Below, piece after piece: positions 1-9,956 of a DNA stretch of 64,000 nucleotides (its first letter is position 1; each line of letters begins with the position of its first letter). The notes beneath the pieces are model-generated. The model made no database searches. It was not told the DNA's origin and was given only the letters and a program-made list of their open reading frames with translations. The stretch is taken from the NCBI RefSeq assembly GCF_026967575.1, contig NZ_CP114054.1, positions 620,001 to 684,000 of the forward strand, given 5' to 3'. A program made the position numbers and the translations under genes. Origin of the DNA: Aurantiacibacter sp. MUD11 (GTDB lineage: Bacteria; Pseudomonadota; Alphaproteobacteria; Sphingomonadales; Sphingomonadaceae).

Positions 1-208
1 GATCCGCGCCTGCACAAAAAGCCTTGCCCGCGCCGGTGACGACGATGGCCCGCGCACCCTCTTCCACGGCCCGGTCGACCGCGGTCTGCCATTCGCCGAA
101 CAGCGTCGGCGTCAGGGCATTGAGTCGCTCCGGCCGGTTCAGCGTCAGTGTCGCGACATTGTCAGCCAGCGCATAGGCGACCTTGGCGGCGGAAGGCTCA
201 GTACTCAT
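1..208 (-). CDS. Enoyl-CoA hydratase/isomerase family protein, N-terminal part
   Basis: Only the first 69 residues lie in the window; the gene runs off the left edge. The crotonase N-terminus is clear: a beta strand ending in LTLNRPERLNAL, then the oxyanion-hole segment GAGKAFCAGAD at residues 59-69. Crotonase-family enzymes hydrate or isomerise acyl-CoA thioesters, usually in beta-oxidation or branched-chain catabolism; the exact substrate cannot be told from this fragment. The ATG at 206-208 overlaps the end of the upstream membrane-protein gene by 11 bp, which suggests they are co-transcribed. An acyl-CoA carboxylase beta subunit lies two genes upstream, so a short-chain acyl-CoA context is plausible (inference). 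Confidence 0.85.
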   Translation of the reverse strand, partial: MSTEPSAAKVAYALADNVATLTLNRPERLNALTPTLFGEWQTAVDRAVEEGARAIVVTGAGKAFCAGAD

Positions 209-503
209 TGTCGTCATATTCCTTTTCGGCGCGGAACCAGCGGATCGCCAGCACGATCACGCCGAAGCCGATCATCAGCCAGACGCCGAAGCCTGCCAAC
301 GGACTGTCCGAAGTGGTCTGCCGCATGGCGAAGGCCACGGTCATGATCGGCACGGTGACGAGCACGGCAATCCGGTTCGATTTCACCAGCCGCCGGACGA
401 TCGCGAGGTCCAGCAGCCAGCTGAACAGGTAGATTCCGATGACAGACCCGATCCACTGGCCGATTTCATAGGAATTGAGAGTTAGCCAGATGCTCGGGTC
501 CAT
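198..503 (-). CDS. Small integral membrane protein, function unknown
   Basis: A 101-residue protein with three likely transmembrane segments (about residues 17-35, 45-60 and 68-88), the middle two separated by a basic loop, and an acidic tail (EKEYDDNEY). I recognise no family. It starts 8 bp downstream of the acyl-CoA carboxylase stop and overlaps the enoyl-CoA hydratase start, so it sits inside a minus-strand operon. Coding is supported by this tight packing and by the sensible hydrophobic pattern. Confidence 0.7.
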   Translation of the reverse strand: MDPSIWLTLNSYEIGQWIGSVIGIYLFSWLLDLAIVRRLVKSNRIAVLVTVPIMTVAFAMRQTTSDSPLAGFGVWLMIGFGVIVLAIRWFRAEKEYDDNEY

Positions 504-511
504 CGTTCACC

Positions 512-2044
512 TCACAGGGGAAGGTTGTCGTGCTTCTTCCAGGGGTTCTGGAGCTGCTTGTTCCGCAGCTTGCGCAGGCCCAAGGCGATACGCTTGCGGG
601 TGGAATGCGGGTAGATCACCTCGTCGATATAGCCGCGCTGCGCCGCCACGAAGGGATTGGCGAAGCGGTCTTCGTATTCCTTCGTTTTCTCGGCGATCTT
701 GTCCGGATCGTCGCGGTCCTTGCGGAAGATGATCTCCACCGCGCCCTTCGCGCCCATCACCGCGATTTCGGCGGTCGGCCAGGCGTAATTGAGGTCCCCG
801 CGCAGGTGCTTTGACGCCATCACGTCGTACGCGCCGCCATAGGCCTTGCGGGTGATGATGGTGATCTTGGGCACGGTCGCCTCGGCATAGGCGAACAGCA
901 GCTTCGCGCCGTGCTTGATGATGCCGTTATGCTCCTGCGCGGTGCCGGGCAGGAAGCCGGGCACGTCCACCAGCGTGACGATGGGAATGTTGAAGGCATC
1001 GCAGAAGCGCACGAAGCGCGCCGCCTTGCGGCTGGCGTTGATGTCCAGCACGCCGGCCAGCACCATCGGCTGGTTGGCGACGAAGCCTACCGGGCGACCC
1101 TCTACCCGGCCGAAGCCGGTGATGATGTTGGCGCCGAAGGCAGGCTGCACTTCGAAGAAGTTGCCCTCGTCCACCACCTTGGTGATGACTTCGCGGATGT
1201 CATAGGGCTGGTTGGCATTGTCGGGGATCAGCGTGTCGAGACTGTCCTCGATGCGGTCCCACGGATCTTCGGTCGGCAACTCGGGCAGTTCGTCGCGGTT
1301 GTTCGACGGCAGGAAGCCCATCAGTTCACGCGCGGCCAGCAGCGCCTCGATGTCGTTCTCCAGCGCCAGGTCGGCGACGCTGGTTTTGCTGGTGTGTACC
1401 ACGGCCCCGCCCAGCTCTTCCTGCGTCACTTCCTCGTTGGTGACGGTCTTCACCACCTCCGGACCGGTGACGAACATGTACGAGCTGTCCTTCACCATGA
1501 AAATGAAGTCGGTCATCGCCGGGGAATAGACCGCCCCGCCCGCGCACGGTCCCATGATCAGCGAGAGCTGCGGCACCACGCCCGATGCCAGCACGTTTTT
1601 CTGGAACACGTCGGCATAGCCGCCCAGCGAGGCGACGCCTTCCTGGATGCGCGCGCCGCCAGAGTCGTTGAGGCCGATGACCGGCGCGCCAACACGCATG
1701 GCCATTTCCATGACCTTGCAGATCTTCTCCGCGTGGCGCTTCGACAGCGATCCGCCGAACACGGTAAAATCCTGGCTGAAGACATAGACCAGCCGCCCGT
1801 TGATCGTGCCGCTGCCGGTAACGACGCCGTCGCCGGGAATCTTCTGCTCCTGCATGCCGAAATCGACGCAATCGTGCTCGACATAGGTGTCCAGCTCTTC
1901 GAACGATCCCTCGTCCAGCAGCACGTCGAGACGCTCGCGCGCAGTCAGCTTGCCCTTGGCGTGCTGAGCGGCGATGCGCTTCTCCCCGCCACCCAGCTTG
2001 GCAGCGGCACGGCGACGTTCCATTTCAGCGATATTGGCGGACAT
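512..2044 (-). CDS. pccB: Acyl-CoA carboxylase carboxyltransferase (beta) subunit, propionyl-CoA carboxylase type
   Basis: A 510-residue biotin-dependent carboxyltransferase that moves carboxyl from carboxybiotin to an acyl-CoA, most likely propionyl-CoA giving methylmalonyl-CoA. Both crotonase-like halves are present. The acyl-CoA pocket shows [13 protein letters not shown] at residues 124-136 and [12 protein letters not shown] at 165-176; the C-terminal half has the [22 protein letters not shown] carboxybiotin-side motif and ends [10 protein letters not shown], typical of PccB. The biotin-carrying alpha subunit is not in the window. I start at the ATG at 2042-2044, preceded by AGGAGA, rather than at an in-frame codon 51 bp upstream. 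Length matches the family. Confidence 0.93.
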   Translation of the reverse strand: MSANIAEMERRRAAAKLGGGEKRIAAQHAKGKLTARERLDVLLDEGSFEELDTYVEHDCVDFGMQEQKIPGDGVVTGSGTINGRLVYVFSQDFTVFGGSLSKRHAEKICKVMEMAMRVGAPVIGLNDSGGARIQEGVASLGGYADVFQKNVLASGVVPQLSLIMGPCAGGAVYSPAMTDFIFMVKDSSYMFVTGPEVVKTVTNEEVTQEELGGAVVHTSKTSVADLALENDIEALLAARELMGFLPSNNRDELPELPTEDPWDRIEDSLDTLIPDNANQPYDIREVITKVVDEGNFFEVQPAFGANIITGFGRVEGRPVGFVANQPMVLAGVLDINASRKAARFVRFCDAFNIPIVTLVDVPGFLPGTAQEHNGIIKHGAKLLFAYAEATVPKITIITRKAYGGAYDVMASKHLRGDLNYAWPTAEIAVMGAKGAVEIIFRKDRDDPDKIAEKTKEYEDRFANPFVAAQRGYIDEVIYPHSTRKRIALGLRKLRNKQLQNPWKKHDNLPL

Positions 2045-2122
2045 TGGCTCTCCTCTTGGTGGGAAAGCCGTTGCACGAGAAACAGTCCCGGTCAATCGAC
2101 CGCCCGGAAATCCGCCCGACCG

Positions 2123-3472
<1,350 letters not shown>

Positions 3473-3567
3473 GGCGGCTGGCTGGCTCCTGCTGCTGGCG
3501 TGTTGGAAGGGTCCATGGCCATTCGCCAGCCGAGGGGCAAGGGTTTCAAGCCGGCGCTATGCCAGGG

Positions 3568-4584
3568 TCAGCTTTCCAGCAGGGCGTTGTAGTCGCGCAG
3601 CAGCTTCCAGCTGTGGGTCACCGGCAGGCCGATGATCGCCTCTGTCGAGATACCGCCAATCGCGTTGAGCACGCGGCGGACATTGTCGTGCTGGTCGGTC
3701 TCGCTTTCGCGCAGGGCGGCAAGTGCCTCGGGAGCCTGCGTCAACCGTTCGTCGAACAGCAGCGCGGTTTCCATCGCATTGAAGCCGAAGCCGAGGAAGA
3801 CGATGCGCCGCGCCTTGCCAAGGCCGTTGTAGAGAGTGGCCCGGGCAGCGCGGTCGTCGAGGAATTCCCCGGCAGTGCGGATACACTCGGCCAGAGTAAA
3901 CAGCTTGTCGCTGTCCTGTGCGCCCCAGTCGGCCACTTCCTCGCTTCCGGGTTGCCAGTCCAACCGGCCGGCGCGGCCGAAGGGCTGGATCACCTTGAGC
4001 TTCTCCGCACACAGTTCCTGCGCCTCGGTCACATCCATGCCGAATGCGCTGCTGAGCGCCCAGGGCATGTAATGCTGGATCGCCCGGTCAGTGTTGAAGT
4101 TGACGATATGGAGGTTGTCGAAGCAGCTTTCCGCCCGGGCGCGCGGAACGCCGTCCACCACCATGCGGGCAAGCTGGAACAGCCAGTTCTCGCTGCCGCG
4201 CAGGGGCATGTCGCCCGGATCGCGCGGCTCGCTCTCCACCAGCGAATGGGCTTCGGCCCGCAGGGTGTAATAGGCCATGGCCAGCTTGCCGACTGCCAGC
4301 ACGTGCTGGTCGTCGCCGTGCTGCTGCAACAGCGCGTGCATGGAGGAACTGAGGCGCGAACCGGCGCGGATACGGATGGCGGCTTCGTGCAAGGCCTCGC
4401 GCTTGCCCTTCACCTTCTTGAAGAAGGCATCGAAGTCGCGCATCTCCTCCGTCTCGAGATCGGTCCCGAGACGTTGAAAATCAAAACCTTGGGCTACCCT
4501 GTTCAGAAGCTCTCGCGGGTCCGGCAGGTCGATTTCTACTGCCGCGCCAGCGCCGACCACCACGGTGGTTTTCGTCCTGATCAT
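3568..4584 (-). CDS. SIR2-like domain protein with an atypical catalytic-histidine region
   Basis: A 338-residue cytoplasmic protein with SIR2-like landmarks: the N-terminal nucleotide-binding GAGAAVEIDLP (11-21), FNTDRAI (163-169) where the family has its catalytic FN(Y/T)D asparagine, and FLGFGFN (263-269). The position where relatives carry the catalytic histidine (an HPYG-like motif) reads VIQPFG (198-203), so glutamine seems to replace histidine. SIR2-like proteins act as NAD-dependent deacylases or, in defence systems, as NADases; this copy stands alone between gor and rhlE with no recognisable defence partner. I chose the ATG at 4582-4584 because the fold begins directly after it; an in-frame codon at 4635 would add 17 residues. 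Activity is not predicted with confidence. Confidence 0.7.
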   Translation of the reverse strand: MIRTKTTVVVGAGAAVEIDLPDPRELLNRVAQGFDFQRLGTDLETEEMRDFDAFFKKVKGKREALHEAAIRIRAGSRLSSSMHALLQQHGDDQHVLAVGKLAMAYYTLRAEAHSLVESEPRDPGDMPLRGSENWLFQLARMVVDGVPRARAESCFDNLHIVNFNTDRAIQHYMPWALSSAFGMDVTEAQELCAEKLKVIQPFGRAGRLDWQPGSEEVADWGAQDSDKLFTLAECIRTAGEFLDDRAARATLYNGLGKARRIVFLGFGFNAMETALLFDERLTQAPEALAALRESETDQHDNVRRVLNAIGGISTEAIIGLPVTHSWKLLRDYNALLES

Positions 4585-4677
4585 TGCTTCTGCAAGCCCC
4601 TGCGAACCGGTGGAAAGGCCATGCGGCCACCCCACCGGTCTGGCAGTGCTTGGTTAAGATAGCGCTACCCTTGGCCG

Positions 4678-6066
4678 CTAGCCATTTGGCGAACCGCTGC
4701 GGCGGTTGTTGCGACGGTTGGGCTTGCCCGGACGCTGTCCGCCGGGCTTGCTGCCGCCACGCTTCGGGCCGCCCCGCTTGGGGCCACCGCGCTTGTGCTC
4801 GCTGCGCGTACCGCGCGGCGCACCTGTGCCGGACGGGGCATTGCGCGGCTTGGGCTTCACCCGCTGACGCGGCTGGCGCGGTTCGGGCTTGGTCGGGCCG
4901 ACGCCCTCCACCACGGCGCGGAAGTTTTCCGGCAGCGGCAGGCGCTCGAACTCGGCGTCGGTCTGCTTGCGGATATCCTTCAGGTAGGCGCGTTCGTCCT
5001 CGGCGCAGAATGCAATCGCCACGCCGTCGGCACCTGCTCGCGCGGTACGGCCGATACGGTGGACGTACTGCTCCGGCACGTTGGGCAGCTCGTAATTGAT
5101 GACATGGCTGACACCCGGAATGTCGATCCCGCGCGCGGCAACGTCGGTGGCGACGAGGATCGGGGTCTTCGCCCGCTTGAACTCGTCGAGCGCACGCTGG
5201 CGCTGCGGCTGGCTCTTGTTGCCGTGGATGGCATTGGCGGGGATGCCGCGCTGGCTCAGCTTCTTCACCACGCGATCCGCGCCGTGCTTGGTACGGGTGA
5301 AGATGAGCACGCGCTCGAACTCGCCCGGCACCGGGTGCTTTTCGGAGAGGATCAGCTCCAGCAGGGCCTGCTTTTCGTCCTGCTGGACCATGAAGAGGAA
5401 CTGCTCGATGCGTTCCGCGGTGGTGCTTTCGGGGGTGACGCTCACCTGCACCGGATCGTTGCAGTAGCCGGAAACCAGCTCCTTGATCTGCTTGGGCATG
5501 GTGGCGCTGAAGAACAGCGTCTGACGATCGGCCGGAGCCAGCTCGCGAATACGGCGCAGCGCATGGATGAAGCCAAGGTCCAGCATCTGGTCGGCTTCGT
5601 CGAGCACGAGAATTTCGAGCCCCGAGAGGTTGAATGCCTTCTGGTCGATCAGGTCGAGCAGGCGCCCCGGCGTGGCGACGAGGATGTCGCAGCCGCGGTG
5701 CAGCTTGTTGCGATCCTTGTTCACCGAGGTGCCGCCGACGATGGAGTGGACCTTCAGGCCTGCAAGCGCGCCGTAGTCCTTGGCGCTCTGGGCGATCTGG
5801 CCCGCCAGCTCGCGCGTGGGGGCCAGCACCAGCATGCGGCAGGACTTGAAGGGAATGCGGTTGTCGGCGTCGCGCAGGCGATCGATGCTGGGCAGCATGA
5901 AGGCGGCGGTCTTGCCGGTGCCGGTCTGGGCGATGCCAAGCAGGTCGCGCCCGTCGAGAACGGCCGGGATGGCCTGTTCCTGGATCGGCGTGGGAGTGTC
6001 GTAGCCCTTCATGTCGAGGGCCTGGAGCACGGGCTGCGACAGCCCGAGATCGGAAAACTGAGTCAT
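4678..6066 (-). CDS. rhlE: DEAD-box RNA helicase, RhlE type
   Basis: A 462-residue ATP-dependent RNA helicase. Motif Q (PTPIQEQAI) precedes motif I AQTGTGKT at residues 46-53; DEAD is in VLDEADQMLD near 155, SAT near 187, and HRIGRTAR near 325. The C-terminal tail is basic and glycine-rich with the short repeat KRGGPKRGGPKRGG, an RNA-binding extension common in RhlE proteins. Likely roles are ribosome assembly and RNA decay. The start at 6064-6066 gives the usual N-terminus MTQFSDLGLS; six extra residues would come from an upstream codon. It is divergent from the transporter gene at 6344 across 277 bp. Confidence 0.93.
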   Translation of the reverse strand: MTQFSDLGLSQPVLQALDMKGYDTPTPIQEQAIPAVLDGRDLLGIAQTGTGKTAAFMLPSIDRLRDADNRIPFKSCRMLVLAPTRELAGQIAQSAKDYGALAGLKVHSIVGGTSVNKDRNKLHRGCDILVATPGRLLDLIDQKAFNLSGLEILVLDEADQMLDLGFIHALRRIRELAPADRQTLFFSATMPKQIKELVSGYCNDPVQVSVTPESTTAERIEQFLFMVQQDEKQALLELILSEKHPVPGEFERVLIFTRTKHGADRVVKKLSQRGIPANAIHGNKSQPQRQRALDEFKRAKTPILVATDVAARGIDIPGVSHVINYELPNVPEQYVHRIGRTARAGADGVAIAFCAEDERAYLKDIRKQTDAEFERLPLPENFRAVVEGVGPTKPEPRQPRQRVKPKPRNAPSGTGAPRGTRSEHKRGGPKRGGPKRGGSKPGGQRPGKPNRRNNRRSGSPNG

Positions 6067-6343
6067 GTGATTTGGTACTCGCAATATATGCGATTGCGCG
6101 CAGCCCGACAGGGCGCGCGGTCGCGGGGTTCAGGAACCGCCCGCGTGAAAAGGGAAGTTTGTGGAATATCGTCCGAAACGCGGCCGGGGCGATGATCGCC
6201 TGTTCACGCTGCCATGCGCTTCGATGGCGGCCATGTGGGCGTGACCGGGCGAAAAGTCAATTCGTTTCACCTGCCAGCACGATTATTTCGGTTGCGTCGA
6301 AGCCCGGCAGCGCGCACCTCTTCCGCCAACGGGAGTTGGGGGA

Positions 6344-7597
6344 TTGCCGGTGAAAGCAGCAATATTTCGGCGCATGGCAGGTCCGGGCCTGCTGTTTACG
6401 GGCGCGGCCATCGGCACGTCGCACCTGGTCCAGTCGACCCGCGCGGGGGCAATGTTCGGCGCGGCGCTGATCGTGGTGATCGTGCTCGCCAACCTGCTGA
6501 AATACCCGGCCTTCCGCTTCGGCGTGGATTTCGCCCACGCGCGACGCCAATCGCTGTTGACCGGTTATCGCGAGCTGGGACTGTGGGCGCTGGCGCTGTT
6601 CCTTGTCGCGGTAATCCCGCTGGTGCCGATCGTCTGGGCCGCACTGGCGGCGGCGACGGCGGGAATCATGTCGGCGGTGTTCGGCCCGATACTGCCGGTG
6701 CCGGTCCTGGGTGCGCTGATCCTGGTCGCGGCATCGCTGTTGCTGCTGCTTGGCGGTTACCGCGTGCTCGACCGGGTCAATGCCGTGATGCTGGCGTTCC
6801 TCGTGATTTCCACGCTGATCACGACGGCCATGGTGCTGCCCCGCGTGGAATGGGGCACCGTCGCCGACTTCACCTGGACGCGCGAGACGGCTGCCCTGCT
6901 GTTCATCGTCGCGCTCGCCGGGTTCATGCCCAACCCGATGGACGTCGCCGTGCCGCTGTCGCTGTGGAAGGTCGAGGCCGATCGCACCCTGCCGTCCGAG
7001 GCCCACCCGCACATCGACGAGGCAAGACAGAGCTTCCGCTGGCCCTTCATCATGACCAGCTTCATGGCCGTGTGCTTCTGCATCATGGGTGCAGGGGTAA
7101 TGCACGCGCAGGACATCTCGCCCGTCAGCGATGCGCCGGGCTTCGCCGGTCAGCTGGTCAACCTCTACCGCGAGGCCTTGGGCGACGGCGCCGCCGTGCT
7201 CGCCGCGATCGCCGCGCTGTCGGTGATGGCGACCACGGTGATCGCCGCCGTCGATGCCTATTGCCGCACCCTGCCCGCCGCGATTGCCGCCTGGCAGCAT
7301 CGCGGGGACGAGATCGGCACCCGCCGCGCCTACATGCTTTCGTGTTTCGCCCTCGTCGGGCTGGCCATCCTGGCGCTGTTCACGCTGATGAGCGAGTTCA
7401 CCGTCTTCCTCGATTTCGTGACCTCGGCCACCTTCGTCGTCGCTCCGCTGCTGGCGTTTCTCAACTACCTGGTGGTGACCCGCTGCGACCTGCCCGACGA
7501 AGCGCGGCCCTCCTCCATCGTACGCATCTGGGCCTTGGTGGCCATCACGGTGATGGCGGCCCTGGCAGCGATGTTCTTCGTCCTTACCTTCGGTTAG
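6344..7597 (+). CDS. Nramp-family-related membrane transporter lacking the canonical metal motifs
   Basis: A 417-residue protein with about 11 transmembrane segments and overall Nramp similarity (GPG at the start of TM1, FxxxVI hydrophobic layout). Canonical Nramp proteins carry DPGN in TM1 and an MPH motif in TM6, which bind Mn2+/Fe2+. Here the TM1 region reads IGTSHLVQSTRAG (23-35) and the TM6 region GFMPNPMD (193-200), so the usual metal ligands are missing. Substrate is therefore uncertain; Nramp-related proteins without DPGN are known to move other ions such as Mg2+. Start is ambiguous: a TTG at 6344 after a G-rich stretch, GTG at 6350, or ATG at 6374. The MFS gene begins 11 bp after its stop. 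Confidence 0.75.
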   Translation: MPVKAAIFRRMAGPGLLFTGAAIGTSHLVQSTRAGAMFGAALIVVIVLANLLKYPAFRFGVDFAHARRQSLLTGYRELGLWALALFLVAVIPLVPIVWAALAAATAGIMSAVFGPILPVPVLGALILVAASLLLLLGGYRVLDRVNAVMLAFLVISTLITTAMVLPRVEWGTVADFTWTRETAALLFIVALAGFMPNPMDVAVPLSLWKVEADRTLPSEAHPHIDEARQSFRWPFIMTSFMAVCFCIMGAGVMHAQDISPVSDAPGFAGQLVNLYREALGDGAAVLAAIAALSVMATTVIAAVDAYCRTLPAAIAAWQHRGDEIGTRRAYMLSCFALVGLAILALFTLMSEFTVFLDFVTSATFVVAPLLAFLNYLVVTRCDLPDEARPSSIVRIWALVAITVMAALAAMFFVLTFG

Positions 7598-7608
7598 TCG
7601 TCCCGCGA

Positions 7609-8829
7609 ATGGTCCGGTCCACCACCTTCGCGCCGCTGGCGCACGGCATGTTCGCGCTGCTGATGGCGGGCGTGCTGCTGGCCAACCTCGGCAATTCGAT
7701 CCAGTCGGTGGGCGCTTCCTGGCAACTCACCGCCGACGGGCAGCCGGCCGACGTCGTGGCGCTGGTGCAGACTGCGCTGAACCTGCCGATCCTGCTGCTC
7801 GCCCTGCCCGCCGGAGCCTGGGCCGACATGCATGACCGGCGGCGTGTCATCCTGACGGCGCAGGCAACGATGCTGGTCATGTCGCTGCTGCTGGCGGCGC
7901 TGGCATGGAGCGGCAATGCCCCGGCATGGGCGATCATCGTCCTCACCGCGCTGCTGGCCTGCGGTATCGCCACGATGACCCCGGCGACGGGGGCGAGCAT
8001 TCGCAGCACCGTTCCCGCGACCCAATTGGCGGCGGCGGTGGCGCTGAACATCCTGATCTTCAACACCGCGCGCGCCGTGGGGCCGGCCATCGGCGGCGGC
8101 ATCGTCGCGGCCGGTGGCGCAAGCGCGGCCTTCCTCGTCAACGCCGGATGCTATGTGGTCGCCATCGCGCTGTTCCTCCGGTGGCGACCCAAGCAAGAGC
8201 CGGTGCCCGAGGCCCGCCCTCTTGGGGCCATGGTCGCCGAAGGGCTGCGCCACGCCTTTGCCTCGAAGGAAATCCGCACGATCCTGCTGCGCGCCTTGGC
8301 CTTCACCATGGCCGGTGCGGCGGCCTGGGCGCTGATGCCGCTGGTGGCTGACCGGATCATGGCGCAAGGGCCGTCGATCTATGGCCTGCTGCTGGGCGCG
8401 CTCGGCCTTGGCGCGGTGATCGGAGCGGCCAGCGCCACGTGGTTTCGCCAGCGCTTCAGTGCCGAGGCGATTACCTGCGCGGCGGGCGTGATCTACGGCC
8501 TCGCGGTCATCGCGGTTTCGCTGAAGCCCGGACTCGTACCGACGCTGGCCCTGCTGGTGATCGGCGGCGCGGGATGGGTGCAGGCGCTATCCGGCTTCTC
8601 GGTCGCCGCCCAGCTCTGGGCACCGCAGGCGGTCGTCGGGCGGACAGTGGCGTTGGCGAGCGCCGTCACCTTCGGCGGACTGGCGGCAGGTGCCTGGCTG
8701 TGGGGGCACTACGCGGAGGAGTTCGGCGTGGCGGGTGCCCTGCTGGCTTCTGGCGGAGCCATGGTGGTCCTGCCCCTGCTTGGCCTCGTCCTACCAATGC
8801 CCGCGCACCAAGTGCCGACGCGGAGCTAG
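7609..8829 (+). CDS. MFS transporter, EntS-like (MFS_3) type
   Basis: A 406-residue major facilitator with about 12 transmembrane helices. The cytoplasmic loop after helix 2 carries the MFS signature GAWADMHDRRRV, and helix 5 has NTARAVGPAIGG, both typical of the MFS_3 exporters related to enterobactin exporter EntS. The long hydrophilic segment near residue 200 (RPKQEPVPEARPLGAM) is the usual inter-domain loop. Substrate is unknown. It lies 11 bp downstream of the Nramp-like gene and was probably co-transcribed with it; its stop overlaps the stop of the convergent oxidoreductase gene by 4 bp. The ATG at 7609 is the first start after the preceding stop. Confidence 0.85.
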   Translation: MVRSTTFAPLAHGMFALLMAGVLLANLGNSIQSVGASWQLTADGQPADVVALVQTALNLPILLLALPAGAWADMHDRRRVILTAQATMLVMSLLLAALAWSGNAPAWAIIVLTALLACGIATMTPATGASIRSTVPATQLAAAVALNILIFNTARAVGPAIGGGIVAAGGASAAFLVNAGCYVVAIALFLRWRPKQEPVPEARPLGAMVAEGLRHAFASKEIRTILLRALAFTMAGAAAWALMPLVADRIMAQGPSIYGLLLGALGLGAVIGAASATWFRQRFSAEAITCAAGVIYGLAVIAVSLKPGLVPTLALLVIGGAGWVQALSGFSVAAQLWAPQAVVGRTVALASAVTFGGLAAGAWLWGHYAEEFGVAGALLASGGAMVVLPLLGLVLPMPAHQVPTRS

Positions 8830-9956
8830 TCCGCAGCCGCGTGCGCTTCCTCGACGATGGACATGTCCCATTCCAGCTGGCCGAGGTCGGCGCGCTGGAA
8901 AGTGCGGACGGCATCGTAGTCGCCTGCTTCGATCTTGCGGACGAAGTCGGGGTCCCCGATCAGCGCGCGCCCCACGGCAACGAGATCGAATTCGCCCGCC
9001 GATAGGCGCTTTTCGAGATCGACAATCGCCTCCGCCACCCGCGCGCCGGGTTCGGCATCCTGCGTGAAGGTGTCCATCACGTCGGTATCGAGGCCGACCG
9101 AGCCGACCGTGATCGACGGCAATCCTGAGACCTCGCGCACCCACCCCGCCAGGTTGCGCGGGTCGCCGTCCCACTCCGGCTCCCAGAAGCGGCGGTTGGA
9201 AGCGTGGAGCACGTCCGCACCGGCATCGGCGAACATCCGGGTCATCGTTTCAAGTTCGGCCGGGGACTGCGCTATGCGCGCACAGTAGTCGGCCTCCTTC
9301 CACTGCGAGAAGCGGATCGAGATGACGAAGTCCTCGCCGCAAGCTTCCCGGATGGCGGCAATGATCTCGGCGGGAAAGCGCGCGCGGTGGGCGATGTCGT
9401 CGCCGCCATAGCCGTCATCGCGGCGGTTGCTGCCCGCCCAGAGGAACTGGTCGAGGAAATAGCCGTGCGCGGCGTGGACCTCGACCCCCGCCGCGCCGAT
9501 CTGCTGCGCGATCCGCGCCGAACGCACGAAGGCATCGCGGATCTCCGCCAGCTCGTCGAGCGTCGCCGCGCGGCCGCTTTGCTTGCCGGGATAGGCCAGC
9601 CCCGAAGCGCTGACCGCCTGCCCGTCCGTCCGCATGGCGCCCTCGTGCCACAGTTGCAGGAACATGGCCCCACCAGCCTCGCCCACCGTATCGACGCAAG
9701 CCTTCCATGCGTCGGCGGTGCCGGCGTTGATATGCGCCGAGGTCGGCTGCACCGTTGCCGAGGGATGGTCCACCGCCGCGCTCTCGCCGATGATCAGCAA
9801 AGTGCCACCCTCCGCCCGCCGCGCGTAGTATTCCGCCAGCGCCGCGGTTGGCCGCCCATCCCCACACATTCCGCGCTGCATGGCGGGCATGACAAAGCGG
9901 TTGGCCAGCTCCAGCCCTTTCAGCCGGAACGGCGTAAAGAGTGGGGAAGTGCTCAA
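8826..9956 (-). CDS. NADH:flavin oxidoreductase, old yellow enzyme family
   Basis: A 376-residue FMN-dependent TIM-barrel ene-reductase. Visible family features are NRFVMPAMQRGM near residue 20, WHEGA near 105, the substrate/FMN motif HAAHGYFLDQFL near 163, and RRDDGYGG just after it. Such enzymes reduce activated C=C bonds with NAD(P)H; the physiological substrate is not evident. The TTG start at 9954-9956 overlaps the pgi stop as TTGA and is preceded by AGGA within pgi, which points to translational coupling. The 3' end meets the MFS gene tail to tail. Confidence 0.88.
   Translation of the reverse strand: MSTSPLFTPFRLKGLELANRFVMPAMQRGMCGDGRPTAALAEYYARRAEGGTLLIIGESAAVDHPSATVQPTSAHINAGTADAWKACVDTVGEAGGAMFLQLWHEGAMRTDGQAVSASGLAYPGKQSGRAATLDELAEIRDAFVRSARIAQQIGAAGVEVHAAHGYFLDQFLWAGSNRRDDGYGGDDIAHRARFPAEIIAAIREACGEDFVISIRFSQWKEADYCARIAQSPAELETMTRMFADAGADVLHASNRRFWEPEWDGDPRNLAGWVREVSGLPSITVGSVGLDTDVMDTFTQDAEPGARVAEAIVDLEKRLSAGEFDLVAVGRALIGDPDFVRKIEAGDYDAVRTFQRADLGQLEWDMSIVEEAHAAAD

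Noticed and set aside
4730..4800. Short tandem repeat, CRISPR-like at first sight
   Set aside because: It is a coding repeat (KRGGP) in the basic tail of the RNA helicase; there are no spacers.
6214..8829. An 871-codon frame ending with the MFS transporter
   Set aside because: The first 460 codons lie out of frame over the Nramp-like gene and have no membrane pattern; the MFS gene proper begins at 7609.
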